Part shown: one piece after another, positions 18,528-27,053 of the stretch
How the letters are laid out: the number at the start of each line of letters is the position of its first letter
Position numbering within the stretch: position 1 is the first letter of the stretch
Assembly: GCA_003058495.1 (NCBI GenBank)
Contig: QBVC01000018.1
Location: 124,001 to 188,000, forward strand
Direction of reading: 5' to 3'
Source of the DNA: a gamma proteobacterium symbiont of Ctena orbiculata
Lineage (GTDB): Bacteria; Pseudomonadota; Gammaproteobacteria; Chromatiales; Chromatiaceae
Length of the DNA stretch: 64,000 bases
Notes under the pieces: model-generated
Databases searched by the model: none
Seen by the model: only the letters and a program-made list of their open reading frames with translations
What the model was told of the DNA's origin: nothing
Position numbers and translations under genes: made by a program

Positions 18528-18949
18528 TCGATACCCACCACAGCTGATCCAGCCTAACCTATTGCGGCTAAGCCACATTACATAAGATGTGGTAGTCATG
18601 ACCAGACATGGCGGTTGTCGCTGGTTTACCCAGCGCTGACTGTTGACAACAAACAAGCCGATCTTTCTAAAATAAGCCAAATAGACTGCTCGTCATTCCG
18701 GCGCAGGCCGGAATCCAGGTATTCAGGGATATGAGCGAAGTGACTAACAGACTCAAGGTTGAAAAGCGCATACCATGGCCAGGCCAAATTGAGGGCTGGT
18801 GGCTCGATCCCTGGATTCCGGCCTGCGCCGGAATGACGTGCAGCTAAAATACCCCAACTCAGCGTTGCCTGAACTGACACCCTCTGTCGTATTAAGTGCA
18901 AACTGCCACACATAACATAAGTAGCGGATAAAGTTCCTGTTGGATAAGG
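18528..18949. other. Intergenic region carrying an inverted-repeat element
   Basis: 422 bp between the end of the secretion operon and the convergent GNAT gene. The only feature I can support is the paired 29-bp repeat at 18691-18838. Open frames across it are by-products of the repeat. No tRNA or clear terminator hairpin with a T-run is visible. Confidence 0.5.
18691..18838. repeat. REP-like element: 29-bp perfect inverted repeats around a 90-bp spacer
   Basis: Arms at 18691-18719 and 18810-18838 are exact reverse complements. Each arm is itself an imperfect palindrome (CGTCATTCCGGCG then AGGCCGGAAT). This is the widespread GTCATTCCGGC-type repetitive extragenic palindrome of proteobacteria, here in a paired (BIME-like) layout. 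A related copy is at 43938-44005. Confidence 0.85.
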
Positions 18950-19615
18950 TCAGGGATTTTCTTCAATATTGAATATCATGGTTTCACTACCGCCAAAGCC
19001 CAGGACTTTTTTCAAATAGGGAAACCTCTCTCTCTTTACCACCCTGAATCCTTTCCGTTCATAGAGTGTCTTTGCCCTTGGATTGACATCAATCACATCC
19101 AATCTGATGCTGCAAAAACCGTTTTCGCTGGCGTATTCTTTAACTTTATCAAGAAGCATACCTCCGATGCCTCTCCCTCTATAGTCAGCTCGAACAGAGA
19201 TACCATCCAATACCAGTTCGCCTCGCTTAGGTTCTCTCTCATAAACAGAGAGTAATAAGGCAGCCAGATTCCCCTGTATAAAGCCAAGCTGATTTATCAG
19301 TTCTTTATAACCCGCACCCCCGGTCAATGACCCTTTTCCGGTTTTCAATCCCGCCAGACCAACCAGGCCATCTTTATTCAATGCCGATATTGCATATTCC
19401 ATTACGAAACAGCTTGATAACACCGTCCTTCTCTTTTCATCATCAGCTATAGCAACTGACAGCTTCTGCCCGAACGCCTCATCATACAATGTTACGGCAT
19501 CATCCCTTAATTCATGGGGAATTCCCAATTGATAGCTGATTTCATCCATAAAATTAATATTCACTTCGCTCTGCTGATAGATACTCTTGAAATTGTATTT
19601 GGTTCTCATACCCAC
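18950..19615 (-). CDS. GNAT family N-acetyltransferase
   Basis: 221 residues. The acetyl-CoA-binding motif RGRGIGGMLL (about residues 145-155) with the preceding strand ELVLDGISVRADY and the following IRLDVIDVNPRAKTLYERKGF are the A and B motifs of the GNAT fold. The substrate is unknown. It starts 49 bp after the stop of the PLP-dependent lyase gene on the same strand, so the two probably share a transcript. Codon use is more A/T-rich than in the flanking operons, which may indicate acquisition together with the lyase. Confidence 0.85.
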   Translation of the reverse strand: MGMRTKYNFKSIYQQSEVNINFMDEISYQLGIPHELRDDAVTLYDEAFGQKLSVAIADDEKRRTVLSSCFVMEYAISALNKDGLVGLAGLKTGKGSLTGGAGYKELINQLGFIQGNLAALLLSVYEREPKRGELVLDGISVRADYRGRGIGGMLLDKVKEYASENGFCSIRLDVIDVNPRAKTLYERKGFRVVKRERFPYLKKVLGFGGSETMIFNIEENP

Positions 19616-19664
19616 ACTCCTGCGTGGGATTACAGGCTTCAGTGAAGATGTCGACTATACCTCA

Positions 19665-20660
19665 TCAGCCAACCCAGCCATCCGAGAATGATCGGGAACC
19701 AAAGGCTTTCTGTATTTCTTCCGGTGATGCATTACATCCACTGAATTGAAGCGCCACCCTTTTTCCTTTTAACAAGGATTTTAGTGTTATCGCAGCCATA
19801 ATGGTTGCAGCACCCGCACCCTCAAGGAGGTTATGTGTGTAATAACCTGCCAATGCTATCCCTTCATATATTTCCTCTTCGGACAGAAGCACGAAGTCCT
19901 CTAGATTATCTTTATAAATACCAAATGGAAGCCCATATGCAATACCTGTAGCAAAGCCTCCGGCGAAGCTGGTGTTGGCCGACGAAACAATCTTGCCTGC
20001 TTTCCATGATTTGTATGCGGCGCAGGAGGATTCTGCCTGAACCGCGAATATCTGAATGTCGGGGTTGATTGCTTTGAAGACAGTGACAGCCGCAGCCGCC
20101 TCACTGCCTGCGCCAATCGGTAGGATTATCGCATCCAATTCCGGCAGTTGTTCAATGATTTCGACAAACTCTGACCCGACACCATTGATCAAGTGTGGCT
20201 CATTTGCTGGATGAGCATAGTATAACGATTGTTTAGCGGCAATTTCCGCAACCACACTTGATGCCTCCTCAAAGGTCTTACCTGCTTCGATTAAGGTTGC
20301 AGCTGTTGATTTGATGCTTCTGTTTTTGACAGGGTTGTTGTTTTCCGGGACGACGATTGTTGCCTTAACACCCAGCCATGCTGCCGACTGGGCTATGGAC
20401 AGACCGTGATTTCCCGTGGAAAAGGTGATGACGCCGTCGATGCCCGAACGCCTTAAATGGTGCATGAGATTGATTCCGCCCCGCACCTTGAACGTACCCG
20501 TTGGATTATGGTTTTCGTGTTTTACGAAAATCTCGGCATTCAATAAGGAAGAGAGGCCCTCGTATCGGGTAAGTTGTGTTGGAATAAGATAGTCGTAGAC
20601 AACCTTTTGGGCCTTGAGAACCTCTTCGTATGACACCGGATATTTTTTGTGGTCAATCAC
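19665..20660 (-). CDS. PLP-dependent threonine/serine ammonia-lyase-like enzyme
   Basis: 331 residues of fold-type II PLP enzymes. The Schiff-base lysine is Lys58 in GTFKVRGG, with the substrate loop STGNHG. The phosphate-binding loop reads IGAGSEAA, unlike the Gly-rich GGGGL of classical threonine dehydratase, and the later loop reads FSGCNAS rather than SGGN. It therefore belongs to the threonine/serine dehydratase superfamily, but its exact substrate is open. No regulatory ACT domain is present. It is followed by a GNAT gene in the same direction. A+T-rich like its partner. Confidence 0.8.
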   Translation of the reverse strand: MIDHKKYPVSYEEVLKAQKVVYDYLIPTQLTRYEGLSSLLNAEIFVKHENHNPTGTFKVRGGINLMHHLRRSGIDGVITFSTGNHGLSIAQSAAWLGVKATIVVPENNNPVKNRSIKSTAATLIEAGKTFEEASSVVAEIAAKQSLYYAHPANEPHLINGVGSEFVEIIEQLPELDAIILPIGAGSEAAAAVTVFKAINPDIQIFAVQAESSCAAYKSWKAGKIVSSANTSFAGGFATGIAYGLPFGIYKDNLEDFVLLSEEEIYEGIALAGYYTHNLLEGAGAATIMAAITLKSLLKGKRVALQFSGCNASPEEIQKAFGSRSFSDGWVG

Positions 20661-20785
20661 CTTTGTTAGTCATTCTTTCGGAACCGTTTTGTTTTATTAT
20701 CGAAATCACCTGACTGGTTATACTTTTTTATATTCAAAACGGGGGTGACTGTTTTATTAACGGTTCTCTGTATTCTATTGCATGT

Positions 20786-21013
20786 TTAAGGCCTTTTTGA
20801 TTGCCAGCTAAGATCAATTTCACGATGCTGCGCCACGCAATCACGGAGATACAGATTGATGAGACTTTGATAGGGGATCCCCGTTTCCTCCGCCATTGTC
20901 TTAAAATACTCGATTACATCCTCACCAAGCCGAATCGTTACCGATTTCTTAAGCTTCGACGCATAGGGATTCTTTCTGGACTTCATTTTGGAAAAATCGT
21001 ACTCGGATTTCAT
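20786..21013 (-). CDS. brnA: BrnA-family antitoxin
   Basis: 75 residues. The N-terminal DFSKMKSRKNPYASKLKKSVTIRLGEDVIEYFKTMAEETGIPYQSLINLYL is the BrnA pattern, a ribbon-helix-helix DNA-binding and toxin-neutralising protein. Its ATG overlaps the stop of the brnT remnant by 4 bp (ATGA), the usual brnT-brnA arrangement. It is complete, while the toxin gene upstream lacks its 5' end. Confidence 0.85.
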   Translation of the reverse strand: MKSEYDFSKMKSRKNPYASKLKKSVTIRLGEDVIEYFKTMAEETGIPYQSLINLYLRDCVAQHREIDLSWQSKRP

Positions 21014-21252
21014 AATGCACCATAGGGATAGAATCTGCTTTCCTTCTTTGTGGCTTTACGTGCGGAAATGATTCGAATCAGCTGTCCCTCGGCCCGCTCA
21101 CAATGGCAAACAATCAGCATGCGACTTAGGTTACTCATACCCAGCATGATAAACCGGTCCTCCTCTGAGGAATGCTCCTCGTCGTAGAACTGCACAGCAT
21201 ATTCATCAAAGAATACTGATTCCGCGATAGCTGAGGTAGCCTCAACTTTCGC
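21010..21252 (-). pseudogene. brnT: brnT toxin gene, 5'-truncated, abutting the hemN stop
   Basis: Reading on in the same frame from the hemN TGA gives 80 codons with no Met start. From ESVFFDEYAVQFYDEEH onward they match the BrnT ribonuclease toxin, including the conserved end RIISARKATKKE. The usual first 20-25 residues (the WDxxKAxxNxxKHGVSF region) are absent and the homology begins within a few codons of the hemN stop. A GTG at 21195 could start a 61-residue fragment. I read this as a toxin gene beheaded by a deletion or insertion whose edge is the hemN stop, leaving the antitoxin intact. Confidence 0.75.
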
Positions 21253-22638
21253 TCAGATAACCTTGGAAAAACTTCCCTGGGACTGCTTGCTGCCGAGGTA
21301 GGCGTCGAACTGCATGCAGATGTTTCTGATCAGCAGCCGTCCCTTGGGCAGGACCCTGATCGCCTTGTCGTCGATGGTCAGCAGGCCGTCCGCGGCCATC
21401 TCCTTAAGCGATTCCAGCTCGTTGGCGAAGTAGTCGTTGAACACCAGATCCCAGCGCTGCTCCACATCGGCAAAGGGAAGGTAAAAATGGCAGATAAGGC
21501 GGGTGATCACATCCCGGCGCAGCAGATCGTCATGGTTGAGCTCGACACCGCGGAATACCGCCAGCCTGCCGCTGTCGATGCGCTGGTAATACTCGTCGAG
21601 ACCGCGCATGTTTTGCGCATAGCTCGGACCCACCATGCCGATGGAGGTGGCGCCCAGCCCGATCAGGTCGCAATCGGCATGGGTGGAGTAGCCCTGGAAA
21701 TTGCGATAGAGGGTGCCGTCCTGCTGCGCCAGCACCAGTTCATCGTCGGGCTTGGCGAAATGGTCCATACCCACATAGACGTATCCGGCGGCCGACAGCT
21801 TGTCTATGGTCATCTGCAGGATGTCGAGCTTCGCCTGGGGCAGCGGCAGTTCCTCGGCATTGATCCGGCGCTGCGGCTTGAAGCGCTCCGGCAGGTGGGC
21901 ATAGTTGAACACCGAGAGCCGGTCGGGATCGACCTCGAGGATCTGGTCCAGGGTGCTGGAGAAGCTCTCCACGCTCTGAAATGGGAGTCCATAGATGAGA
22001 TCGATGCTGGTGGAGCGAAACCCCTCGTCCCGCGCTTTCTGCAGCACGCTCAGGGTCTCCTCCTTGCTCTGAATCCGATTCACCGCCTGCTGCACCCTGG
22101 GATCGAAATCCTGCACCCCCAGGCTCATGCGGTTGAATCCCAGCTCCCGCAGCAGCTTGATCGTGTCGCCCTTCGCCTCCCTTGGATCTATCTCGATGGA
22201 GTACTCGCCGCTGTCGTCGTCGAGCAGGGTGAAGTAGTTGCGCGTCTGCGCCACCAGTTCGCGCATCTCGTCATGGCTGATGAAGGTCGGCGTTCCCCCG
22301 CCCCAATGGAGCTGGGTCACCAGGCGCGAGGAGTCAAACAGCTCCGACTGCAGGCGCATCTCTTCATGGATACGCGCCAGATAGCCCGCCGCCAGGCTGC
22401 GATCCTTGGTCGCCACCTTGTTGCAGGCGCAATAGAAACAGACCGTGTCGCAAAAGGGGATGTGGAAGTAGAGCGACAGCGGGTTGCCGCTCTGGTTGGT
22501 CTCGCCGGCGACGCGCTTGTATTCATCCTCGTTGAAGCCGTCATGAAACTGGACCGCCGTGGGGTAGGAGGTGTAGCGCGGGCCGCTCTGATCATATTTC
22601 GCGATCAGATCGAGGTCGAATAGTGTTGAATGATCCAT
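21253..22638 (-). CDS. hemN: Oxygen-independent coproporphyrinogen III oxidase
   Basis: 461 residues. A radical SAM enzyme that decarboxylates coproporphyrinogen III to protoporphyrinogen IX without oxygen, in haem synthesis. The cluster motif CDTVCFYCAC has cysteines 63, 67, 70 and 72, one position from those of E. coli HemN. HWGGGTPTF and the HemN C-terminal domain (RGVELNHDDLLRRDVITRLICHF) are present and the end (FSKVI) is the normal family end, so the gene is whole despite the truncated brnT touching its stop. It follows a small unknown gene by 56 bp on the same strand. Confidence 0.97.
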   Translation of the reverse strand: MDHSTLFDLDLIAKYDQSGPRYTSYPTAVQFHDGFNEDEYKRVAGETNQSGNPLSLYFHIPFCDTVCFYCACNKVATKDRSLAAGYLARIHEEMRLQSELFDSSRLVTQLHWGGGTPTFISHDEMRELVAQTRNYFTLLDDDSGEYSIEIDPREAKGDTIKLLRELGFNRMSLGVQDFDPRVQQAVNRIQSKEETLSVLQKARDEGFRSTSIDLIYGLPFQSVESFSSTLDQILEVDPDRLSVFNYAHLPERFKPQRRINAEELPLPQAKLDILQMTIDKLSAAGYVYVGMDHFAKPDDELVLAQQDGTLYRNFQGYSTHADCDLIGLGATSIGMVGPSYAQNMRGLDEYYQRIDSGRLAVFRGVELNHDDLLRRDVITRLICHFYLPFADVEQRWDLVFNDYFANELESLKEMAADGLLTIDDKAIRVLPKGRLLIRNICMQFDAYLGSKQSQGSFSKVI

Positions 22639-22694
22639 AAAGTTCAGTTTCTCTATCTATTGTAGTTATAGCTGGCGCAGCCGCTGCCTGTCGA

Positions 22695-23012
22695 CTACTC
22701 CACCACCACGTCTATACCCTTGCGGTGGGTCTCGTTTATCTGCCGCAACAGGATGGCAAAGGGAATATCGTCGCCGTGGCGATCCACCAATGGCATGAAG
22801 GTGAGATCTTCACGGCCGAAGTGGTACTCCCCCTCCTCCATCGAGCGGTAGAGGGACTTGATGCCCTCCTCGAGGGGCTCGAGGAATGAGGGATACCGAC
22901 CCAGTTCATCCATCTGGAAGTCGTAGCAGTCCCGCAGGTCATCCACTTCGAAGACGGCCTGCTTGACCCACTCCACATACTCTTCCGCGCTGCGCGCCCG
23001 CTGTAAACTCAT
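22695..23012 (-). CDS. Conserved small acidic protein of unknown function upstream of hemN
   Basis: 105 residues from ATG 23012, chosen because it has GAGAGAGGCGAG before it, whereas the earlier ATG at 23057 has no ribosome site. I do not recognise the family. The protein is acidic and predicted mostly helical (EEYVEWVKQAVFEVDDLRDCYDF), soluble, with no signal or membrane segment. It lies 56 bp upstream of hemN in the same direction and is probably in its transcript, so a link with low-oxygen metabolism is possible but only by position. Confidence 0.7.
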   Translation of the reverse strand: MSLQRARSAEEYVEWVKQAVFEVDDLRDCYDFQMDELGRYPSFLEPLEEGIKSLYRSMEEGEYHFGREDLTFMPLVDRHGDDIPFAILLRQINETHRKGIDVVVE

Positions 23013-23108
23013 CGCTTCTCTCGCCTCTCTCCAGGGCCGAATCTTTCCATCGGCCATGGTTCAATAATCGTACACCGACCTGAATAATACTTATTTGAAT
23101 ATGAAAAA

Positions 23109-23208
23109 AACCGCAAATGTACGCCATTCACCGCTAATCTACGCACAATAGAGATGTATTACACAAATATTCGCGACACTTTGCGGTGATTGGCGTTCAT
23201 TTGCGGTT
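23109..23208. repeat. Near-perfect 26-bp inverted repeat
   Basis: Arms at 23109-23134 and 23183-23208 are reverse complements with two mismatches, around a 48-bp A+T-rich spacer. The arms contain ACCGCAAATG and CATTTGCGGT, typical of an intergenic repeat family. It lies between the end of prmB and the small gene before hemN and could act as a terminator-like structure or a mobile repeat. Confidence 0.75.
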
Positions 23209-23286
23209 ATCTCATAGGATCAGCGCTGCCCGATCACGGATACTGAGGCCCAAATAGATAACCTCAGTGCCATTCTACACTAACCC

Positions 23287-24162
23287 CTATTCTGCCAGAT
23301 CCGCCGCGGTCAGCAGAAATACCCCCTCGCCACCGCGTTCGAAATCGAGCCAGACAAAGGGCAGCTGGGGATAGCGATCCACCACCAGCCCGGCACTGTT
23401 GCCCACCTCGACGATCAATATCCCCTGGGGGGTCAGATAACGCCCGGCCTGCTGCAGTATCCTTTGGACAATCTCCAGCCCGTTTTCATTCGCCTGCAGC
23501 GCCAAAACAGGCTCATGCCGGTACTCCGCGGGCAACTCCTCCATTTCCGCCTCGCCCACATAGGGGGGGTTGGAGACGATCAGGTCGTACTGCTTCGGGG
23601 GGAGATCCTCGAACAGGTCCGATCGATGGACCGCCACCCGCGCCTGGAGACCGTACTCGGCGATGTTCTGCTGCGCCACCACCAGCACATCGGTGGAAAT
23701 ATCGACCAGATCGACCTGGCTGTCTGGAAGGTAGGCGGCCGAGGCGATACCGATACAGCCGCTGCCACAGCAGAGATCGAGGATCTGCGGGGCTGCCGGT
23801 TCCAGCCAGGGGGAGTAGCCCCGCTCGATCAATTCGGCGATGGGCGAACGAGGGATCAACACCCGTTCATTGACATGGAATCGCATCCCGGCGAACCAGG
23901 CCTCCCCCAGCAGGTAGGGTAGCGGAATGCGCTCCTCGATACGGCGCGCGATCAGATCGCTTACCCGTTCACGCTCCGCGGCGGTCAGGTGGCTGCCGAA
24001 CCAGCTTGCGGGGAGGTCAGGCGGAAGATGGAGGGCACCCAGCACCAGTGCCGCTGCCTCATCCAGGGCGTTGTCGGTGCCGTGCCCGAAAAAGAGCCTG
24101 GCCTCGGCGAATCGGCTCGCCCCCCAACGGATGAAGTCTGCAATGGTCGTTAGTGTCTGCAC
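23287..24162 (-). CDS. prmB: Ribosomal protein L3 N5-glutamine methyltransferase PrmB
   Basis: 291 residues. The SAM-binding motif is ILDLCCGSGCIGIA and the catalytic NPPYV (about residues 190-194) marks glutamine/adenine N-methyltransferases. RVLIPRSPIAELIE distinguishes PrmB from PrmC/HemK. It methylates a glutamine of ribosomal protein L3. It is a single gene, with 135 bp to iscR upstream on the same strand. Confidence 0.93.
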   Translation of the reverse strand: MQTLTTIADFIRWGASRFAEARLFFGHGTDNALDEAAALVLGALHLPPDLPASWFGSHLTAAERERVSDLIARRIEERIPLPYLLGEAWFAGMRFHVNERVLIPRSPIAELIERGYSPWLEPAAPQILDLCCGSGCIGIASAAYLPDSQVDLVDISTDVLVVAQQNIAEYGLQARVAVHRSDLFEDLPPKQYDLIVSNPPYVGEAEMEELPAEYRHEPVLALQANENGLEIVQRILQQAGRYLTPQGILIVEVGNSAGLVVDRYPQLPFVWLDFERGGEGVFLLTAADLAE

Positions 24163-24297
24163 GGGACTAACCGGCTGAAAAACGGTGAATTATAGCCGAT
24201 TCAACCGGTAAGTTATAGAGCGGGATCTAGACAGACAAAGAGCGGGGTGGCAGGCCTGAACGGCCTCCACCCCTAGACGAATCTATCCAATCTTGAC

Positions 24298-24765
24298 TCA
24301 GGCTGCCTGAGAATTGGAGTCGCCTACAACACTCAGAGGACTCTCCTCTTCCTCTTTCTTGCCCAGGTTTCGTCTCACCAGGTCGCCCAGGGAGATGTTT
24401 GCGAGGAAATTGAATATCTCGCTGCTGAGATCATCCCACAGGGTGTGGGTCAGACAGCGGGCGCCACCGCTGCAGTTCTGCCTGCCGCCGCAGCGGGTGA
24501 ACTCCACCCACTCATCGACTGCGCAGATGATATTGGCAATCGATATCTCATCGGCGCTCTTGCCAAGATAGTAGCCACCGCCAGGTCCTCTGACACCCCG
24601 TACCAGATCCTTGTTTCTCAGGGCGGCGAAAAGCTGTTCCAGATAGGAGAGGGAGATACCCTGGTTTTCAGATATCTCAGCCAGTGTAACCGGACCGTTT
24701 TTGCCGTTCAGAGCCAGATCCAGCATAGCGGTTACCGCATAACGACCTTTCGTTGACAATCTCAT
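24298..24765 (-). CDS. iscR: Iron-sulfur cluster regulator IscR (Rrf2 family)
   Basis: 155 residues. N-terminal winged helix ([19 protein letters not shown]) and the cluster ligands Cys92, Cys98, Cys104 and His107 in [17 protein letters not shown], at the same positions as in E. coli IscR. It therefore should bind a [2Fe-2S] cluster and sense Fe-S status. There are no isc or suf genes next to it; prmB follows. A good promoter (24818-24846) and an overlapping palindrome (24793-24815) lie upstream, as expected for autoregulation. Confidence 0.93.
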   Translation of the reverse strand: MRLSTKGRYAVTAMLDLALNGKNGPVTLAEISENQGISLSYLEQLFAALRNKDLVRGVRGPGGGYYLGKSADEISIANIICAVDEWVEFTRCGGRQNCSGGARCLTHTLWDDLSSEIFNFLANISLGDLVRRNLGKKEEEESPLSVVGDSNSQAA

Positions 24766-24792
24766 TGGTTTTCTCCAGTGGTATTTAACGTA

Positions 24793-24815
24793 TTACCTAG
24801 TAATTCACTTGGTAA
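24793..24815 (-). promoter_or_regulatory. Palindromic operator candidate for IscR autoregulation
   Basis: A 23-bp palindrome with half-site TTACC-A/T-AGT overlaps the predicted transcription start of iscR. Arms pair over 8 of 9 bases. It is 28 bp upstream of the iscR start. The half-site resembles Rrf2-family operators but does not match the E. coli type 1 IscR consensus exactly. Confidence 0.5.
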
Positions 24816-24817
24816 TT

Positions 24818-24846
24818 AGACTAGAGTAACTAAGTAAATTAGTCAA
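24818..24846 (-). promoter_or_regulatory. Sigma-70 promoter of iscR
   Basis: On the minus strand TTGACT (24841-24846) and TAGTCT (24818-24823) are separated by exactly 17 bp. The predicted start near 24811 gives a 45-base leader and lies inside the palindrome. A second inverted pair, ACTAA and TTAGT, overlaps the -35 region. Confidence 0.55.
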
Positions 24847-24924
24847 CATTTATCGTGAAAAAATTTCAAAAATTTTAAGGGAATTTATTATCCTTTTTAT
24901 ATCAAGTGGTTACATGAAAACAAC

Positions 24925-26082
24925 TCAAGAATTTTGCCGGAATGGGGAGCTTGAAAGCAGGTTTTTCTCATAATTTTCGATCGCCGCTCTCTCTCGATCG
25001 AGGAAATCCCGGATGCTCAGACTGAACCGGCTATCGCCAATCCAGTGGTAGGAGCGGGTCTGAGCGGGTAGAAATCCCCGCCAGATCTTGTGCTCCCCCT
25101 GGGCCCCTGGCTCGAAGCGCTGCAGCCCCTGCCTGATGGCATACTCGATTCCCTGGTAGTAACAGGCCTCGAAATGGAGACTGTCATAGTGGCGCAGGGC
25201 ACCCCAGTGACGGCCATAGAGTACCGATCGACTGCGGTAGAGCAGCGCGCCGGCGACACAGAGCGCGCCGTCATACGCGAGTATCAGGATCACCTGCTCC
25301 CCCATGTGACGACCGACTTCACGGAAAAAACCGGCGTTCAATGTCGGCAGGCTATAGCGCTCCTCGAAGGTTTTGGCATAGAAGTCGGCGAACAGCCGCC
25401 ACTCCTCCTCAGTGACCTGATCCCCCTGCAGCAGGCGAAACCGGATACCGGCCTGGGCAACCTTTCGCCGCTCCTGCCTGATGTTCTTCCTGCGTTTTGC
25501 GGTCAATTGGGAGAGAAACTGATCGAAGCTTTCATACCCCCGGTTGTGCCAATGGAACTGCAACCCAAGTCGCTCCATCATCCCCATCGACCTTAGCACC
25601 TCACCCTCTTCCTCCGTGGTGAAGAGCCAGTGCATGGAAGAGAAACCCGATTCGACGGCCATCTGCCTGCTGGCGGTGACCAGCAGCCTCCTCAGCTGCA
25701 GGCCATCCGCCTCGGGATCGACCAGCAGGCGCTCGCCATAGGCGGGGGTGTAGGGTACCGCGCTGATCAGTTTTGGGTAGTAGTCGAGGCCGCTTCGCTG
25801 ATAGGCATCGGCCCATGCATGATCAAAGACAAATTCGCCATAGGAGTTGTTCTTGATATAGAGCGGGGATAGCCCAAGGAGACGGCCCTCCGCGCGAACC
25901 GCCAGGTGGCACGGCAGCCATCCGAACTTTCTGCCCACGCAACCGTGGTGCTCCAGCGCGGCATGGAAGGCGTACTTGAGAAAGGGATTGTCATCGGTCA
26001 CCAACCGGTCCCATTCGTTCCGGTCCAGCTCATCGATGCTGTGGTGGAATTCAACCTGGATGGAGCTGTCTCTGACTTTCAT
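24925..26082 (-). CDS. GNAT-fold protein of the peptidoglycan-biosynthesis-like COG3146 (DUF482) family
   Basis: 385 residues. The sequence HHSIDELDRNEWDRLV at the start, NPFLKYAFHAALE, and the later HWHNRGYESFDQFLSQLTAKRRKNIRQERRKV and EPGAQGEHKIWRGFLP are landmarks of COG3146, a family with tandem acyltransferase-like folds related to FemX. The substrate is unknown. No signal or membrane segment is visible, so it should be cytoplasmic. It is divergent from the SRAP gene. Confidence 0.85.
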   Translation of the reverse strand: MKVRDSSIQVEFHHSIDELDRNEWDRLVTDDNPFLKYAFHAALEHHGCVGRKFGWLPCHLAVRAEGRLLGLSPLYIKNNSYGEFVFDHAWADAYQRSGLDYYPKLISAVPYTPAYGERLLVDPEADGLQLRRLLVTASRQMAVESGFSSMHWLFTTEEEGEVLRSMGMMERLGLQFHWHNRGYESFDQFLSQLTAKRRKNIRQERRKVAQAGIRFRLLQGDQVTEEEWRLFADFYAKTFEERYSLPTLNAGFFREVGRHMGEQVILILAYDGALCVAGALLYRSRSVLYGRHWGALRHYDSLHFEACYYQGIEYAIRQGLQRFEPGAQGEHKIWRGFLPAQTRSYHWIGDSRFSLSIRDFLDRERAAIENYEKNLLSSSPFRQNS

Positions 26083-26138
26083 ACTGGGGTTCTGAATGAC
26101 GCCAATTCTGTTTCAGTGAATCCGTGTGATGGTGCTAT

Positions 26139-26167
26139 TTGACAGCACACTGCCCTGATACTAATTT
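26139..26167 (+). promoter_or_regulatory. Sigma-70 promoter of the SRAP gene
   Basis: A perfect TTGACA (26139-26144), a 17-bp spacer and TAATTT (26162-26167). The predicted leader is about 70 bases. No LexA-type CTGT-N8-ACAG box is seen in the 161-bp gap. Confidence 0.45.
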
Positions 26168-26243
26168 ATTCCATCAAGACCGGGCTTGCCGAGCCATTGG
26201 CTGCCGGTGCTGTCCTTGAAAATCCAACGAGAACAAAGGATCC

Positions 26244-26906
26244 ATGTGCGGCAGGTTCTACCTCGATGTAACAGCCGAAGATATGCTCGAATATTTCGGC
26301 CTGCCCTTCGTACCGCAACTCAGCCCTCACTACAATATAGCGCCATCGCAGCAGATAGCGGCGATCAAATCGGGGGAAAATAACCGGGAATTTGTCTGGT
26401 TGCGCTGGGGACTGATCCCCTCCTGGGCCAAAGACAAGAAATTCGGTTACCGCACCATCAACGCCCGCGCCGAGACCATCGAGACCAAGCCTTCGTTCCG
26501 TGCGGCCTTCAGATATCGCAGATGCCTGATTCCGGCGAGCGGATTCTTCGAGTGGAAAGCGACCGGCCAGGGGAAGCAACCCTACTGCATCACATCCAAA
26601 AGCGGCCAACCCTTCGCCTTTGCCGGCCTGTATGAACATTGGCAAGGCAGCGAGGGCGAGAGGATCGACTCCTGTACCATCATCGTCACCGAGGCCAGGG
26701 GTGAAATCGCCGCCATCCACGACAGGATGCCGGTGATACTCGCTGCGGAAAACTATGACGCCTGGCTCGATAGGGACACCAAAGAGCCGGCGGTCCTGAA
26801 GCCCCTGTTGCTGCCGCATGATACCGGGGAGATCACCCTCTATCCCGTCAGCCGCAGTGTCAACAATCCGAAAAACGTCAGCCCGGAGAATATCAAACCG
26901 ATATGA
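26244..26906 (+). CDS. SOS response-associated peptidase (SRAP, YedK/HMCES family)
   Basis: 220 residues. The catalytic Cys2 directly follows the initiator Met (MCGRF), as required, because it forms the thiazolidine link to abasic sites in single-stranded DNA. The other active-site landmarks, NARAET, IPASGFFEWK and HDRMPVIL, are intact. The family shields abasic sites. An AAGGATCC ribosome site precedes the ATG. It is single and divergent from the COG3146 gene. Confidence 0.95.
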   Translation: MCGRFYLDVTAEDMLEYFGLPFVPQLSPHYNIAPSQQIAAIKSGENNREFVWLRWGLIPSWAKDKKFGYRTINARAETIETKPSFRAAFRYRRCLIPASGFFEWKATGQGKQPYCITSKSGQPFAFAGLYEHWQGSEGERIDSCTIIVTEARGEIAAIHDRMPVILAAENYDAWLDRDTKEPAVLKPLLLPHDTGEITLYPVSRSVNNPKNVSPENIKPI

Positions 26907-26999
26907 GCGCGGGAAGCATAGCCGTTGACCTATCTGTATAACCTGAACACAAATGGCGATTGGGCTTTGACTTGCCTATCACATAGGGGGCCAACGAAA

Positions 27000-27019
27000 A
27001 ACCCCGCCGAGGCGGGGTT
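27000..27019 (-). terminator. Rho-independent terminator of the Tat/PEP-CTERM gene
   Basis: A 9-bp perfect stem (AACCCCGCC and GGCGGGGTT) with a 2-base gap in the stem sequence, followed on the minus strand by TTTTTCG. It sits 35 bp after the stop of the gene at 27054. On the plus strand it may also stop the SRAP transcript, but the T-run there is poor. Confidence 0.8.
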
Positions 27020-27053
27020 CTTGCAGAGAGACGATTGTAGCTAACGAGAGTCA

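Noticed and set aside
18626-18913. A 95-codon frame across the REP-like repeat
   Set aside because: It is created by the two repeat arms and shows no protein features or ribosome site.
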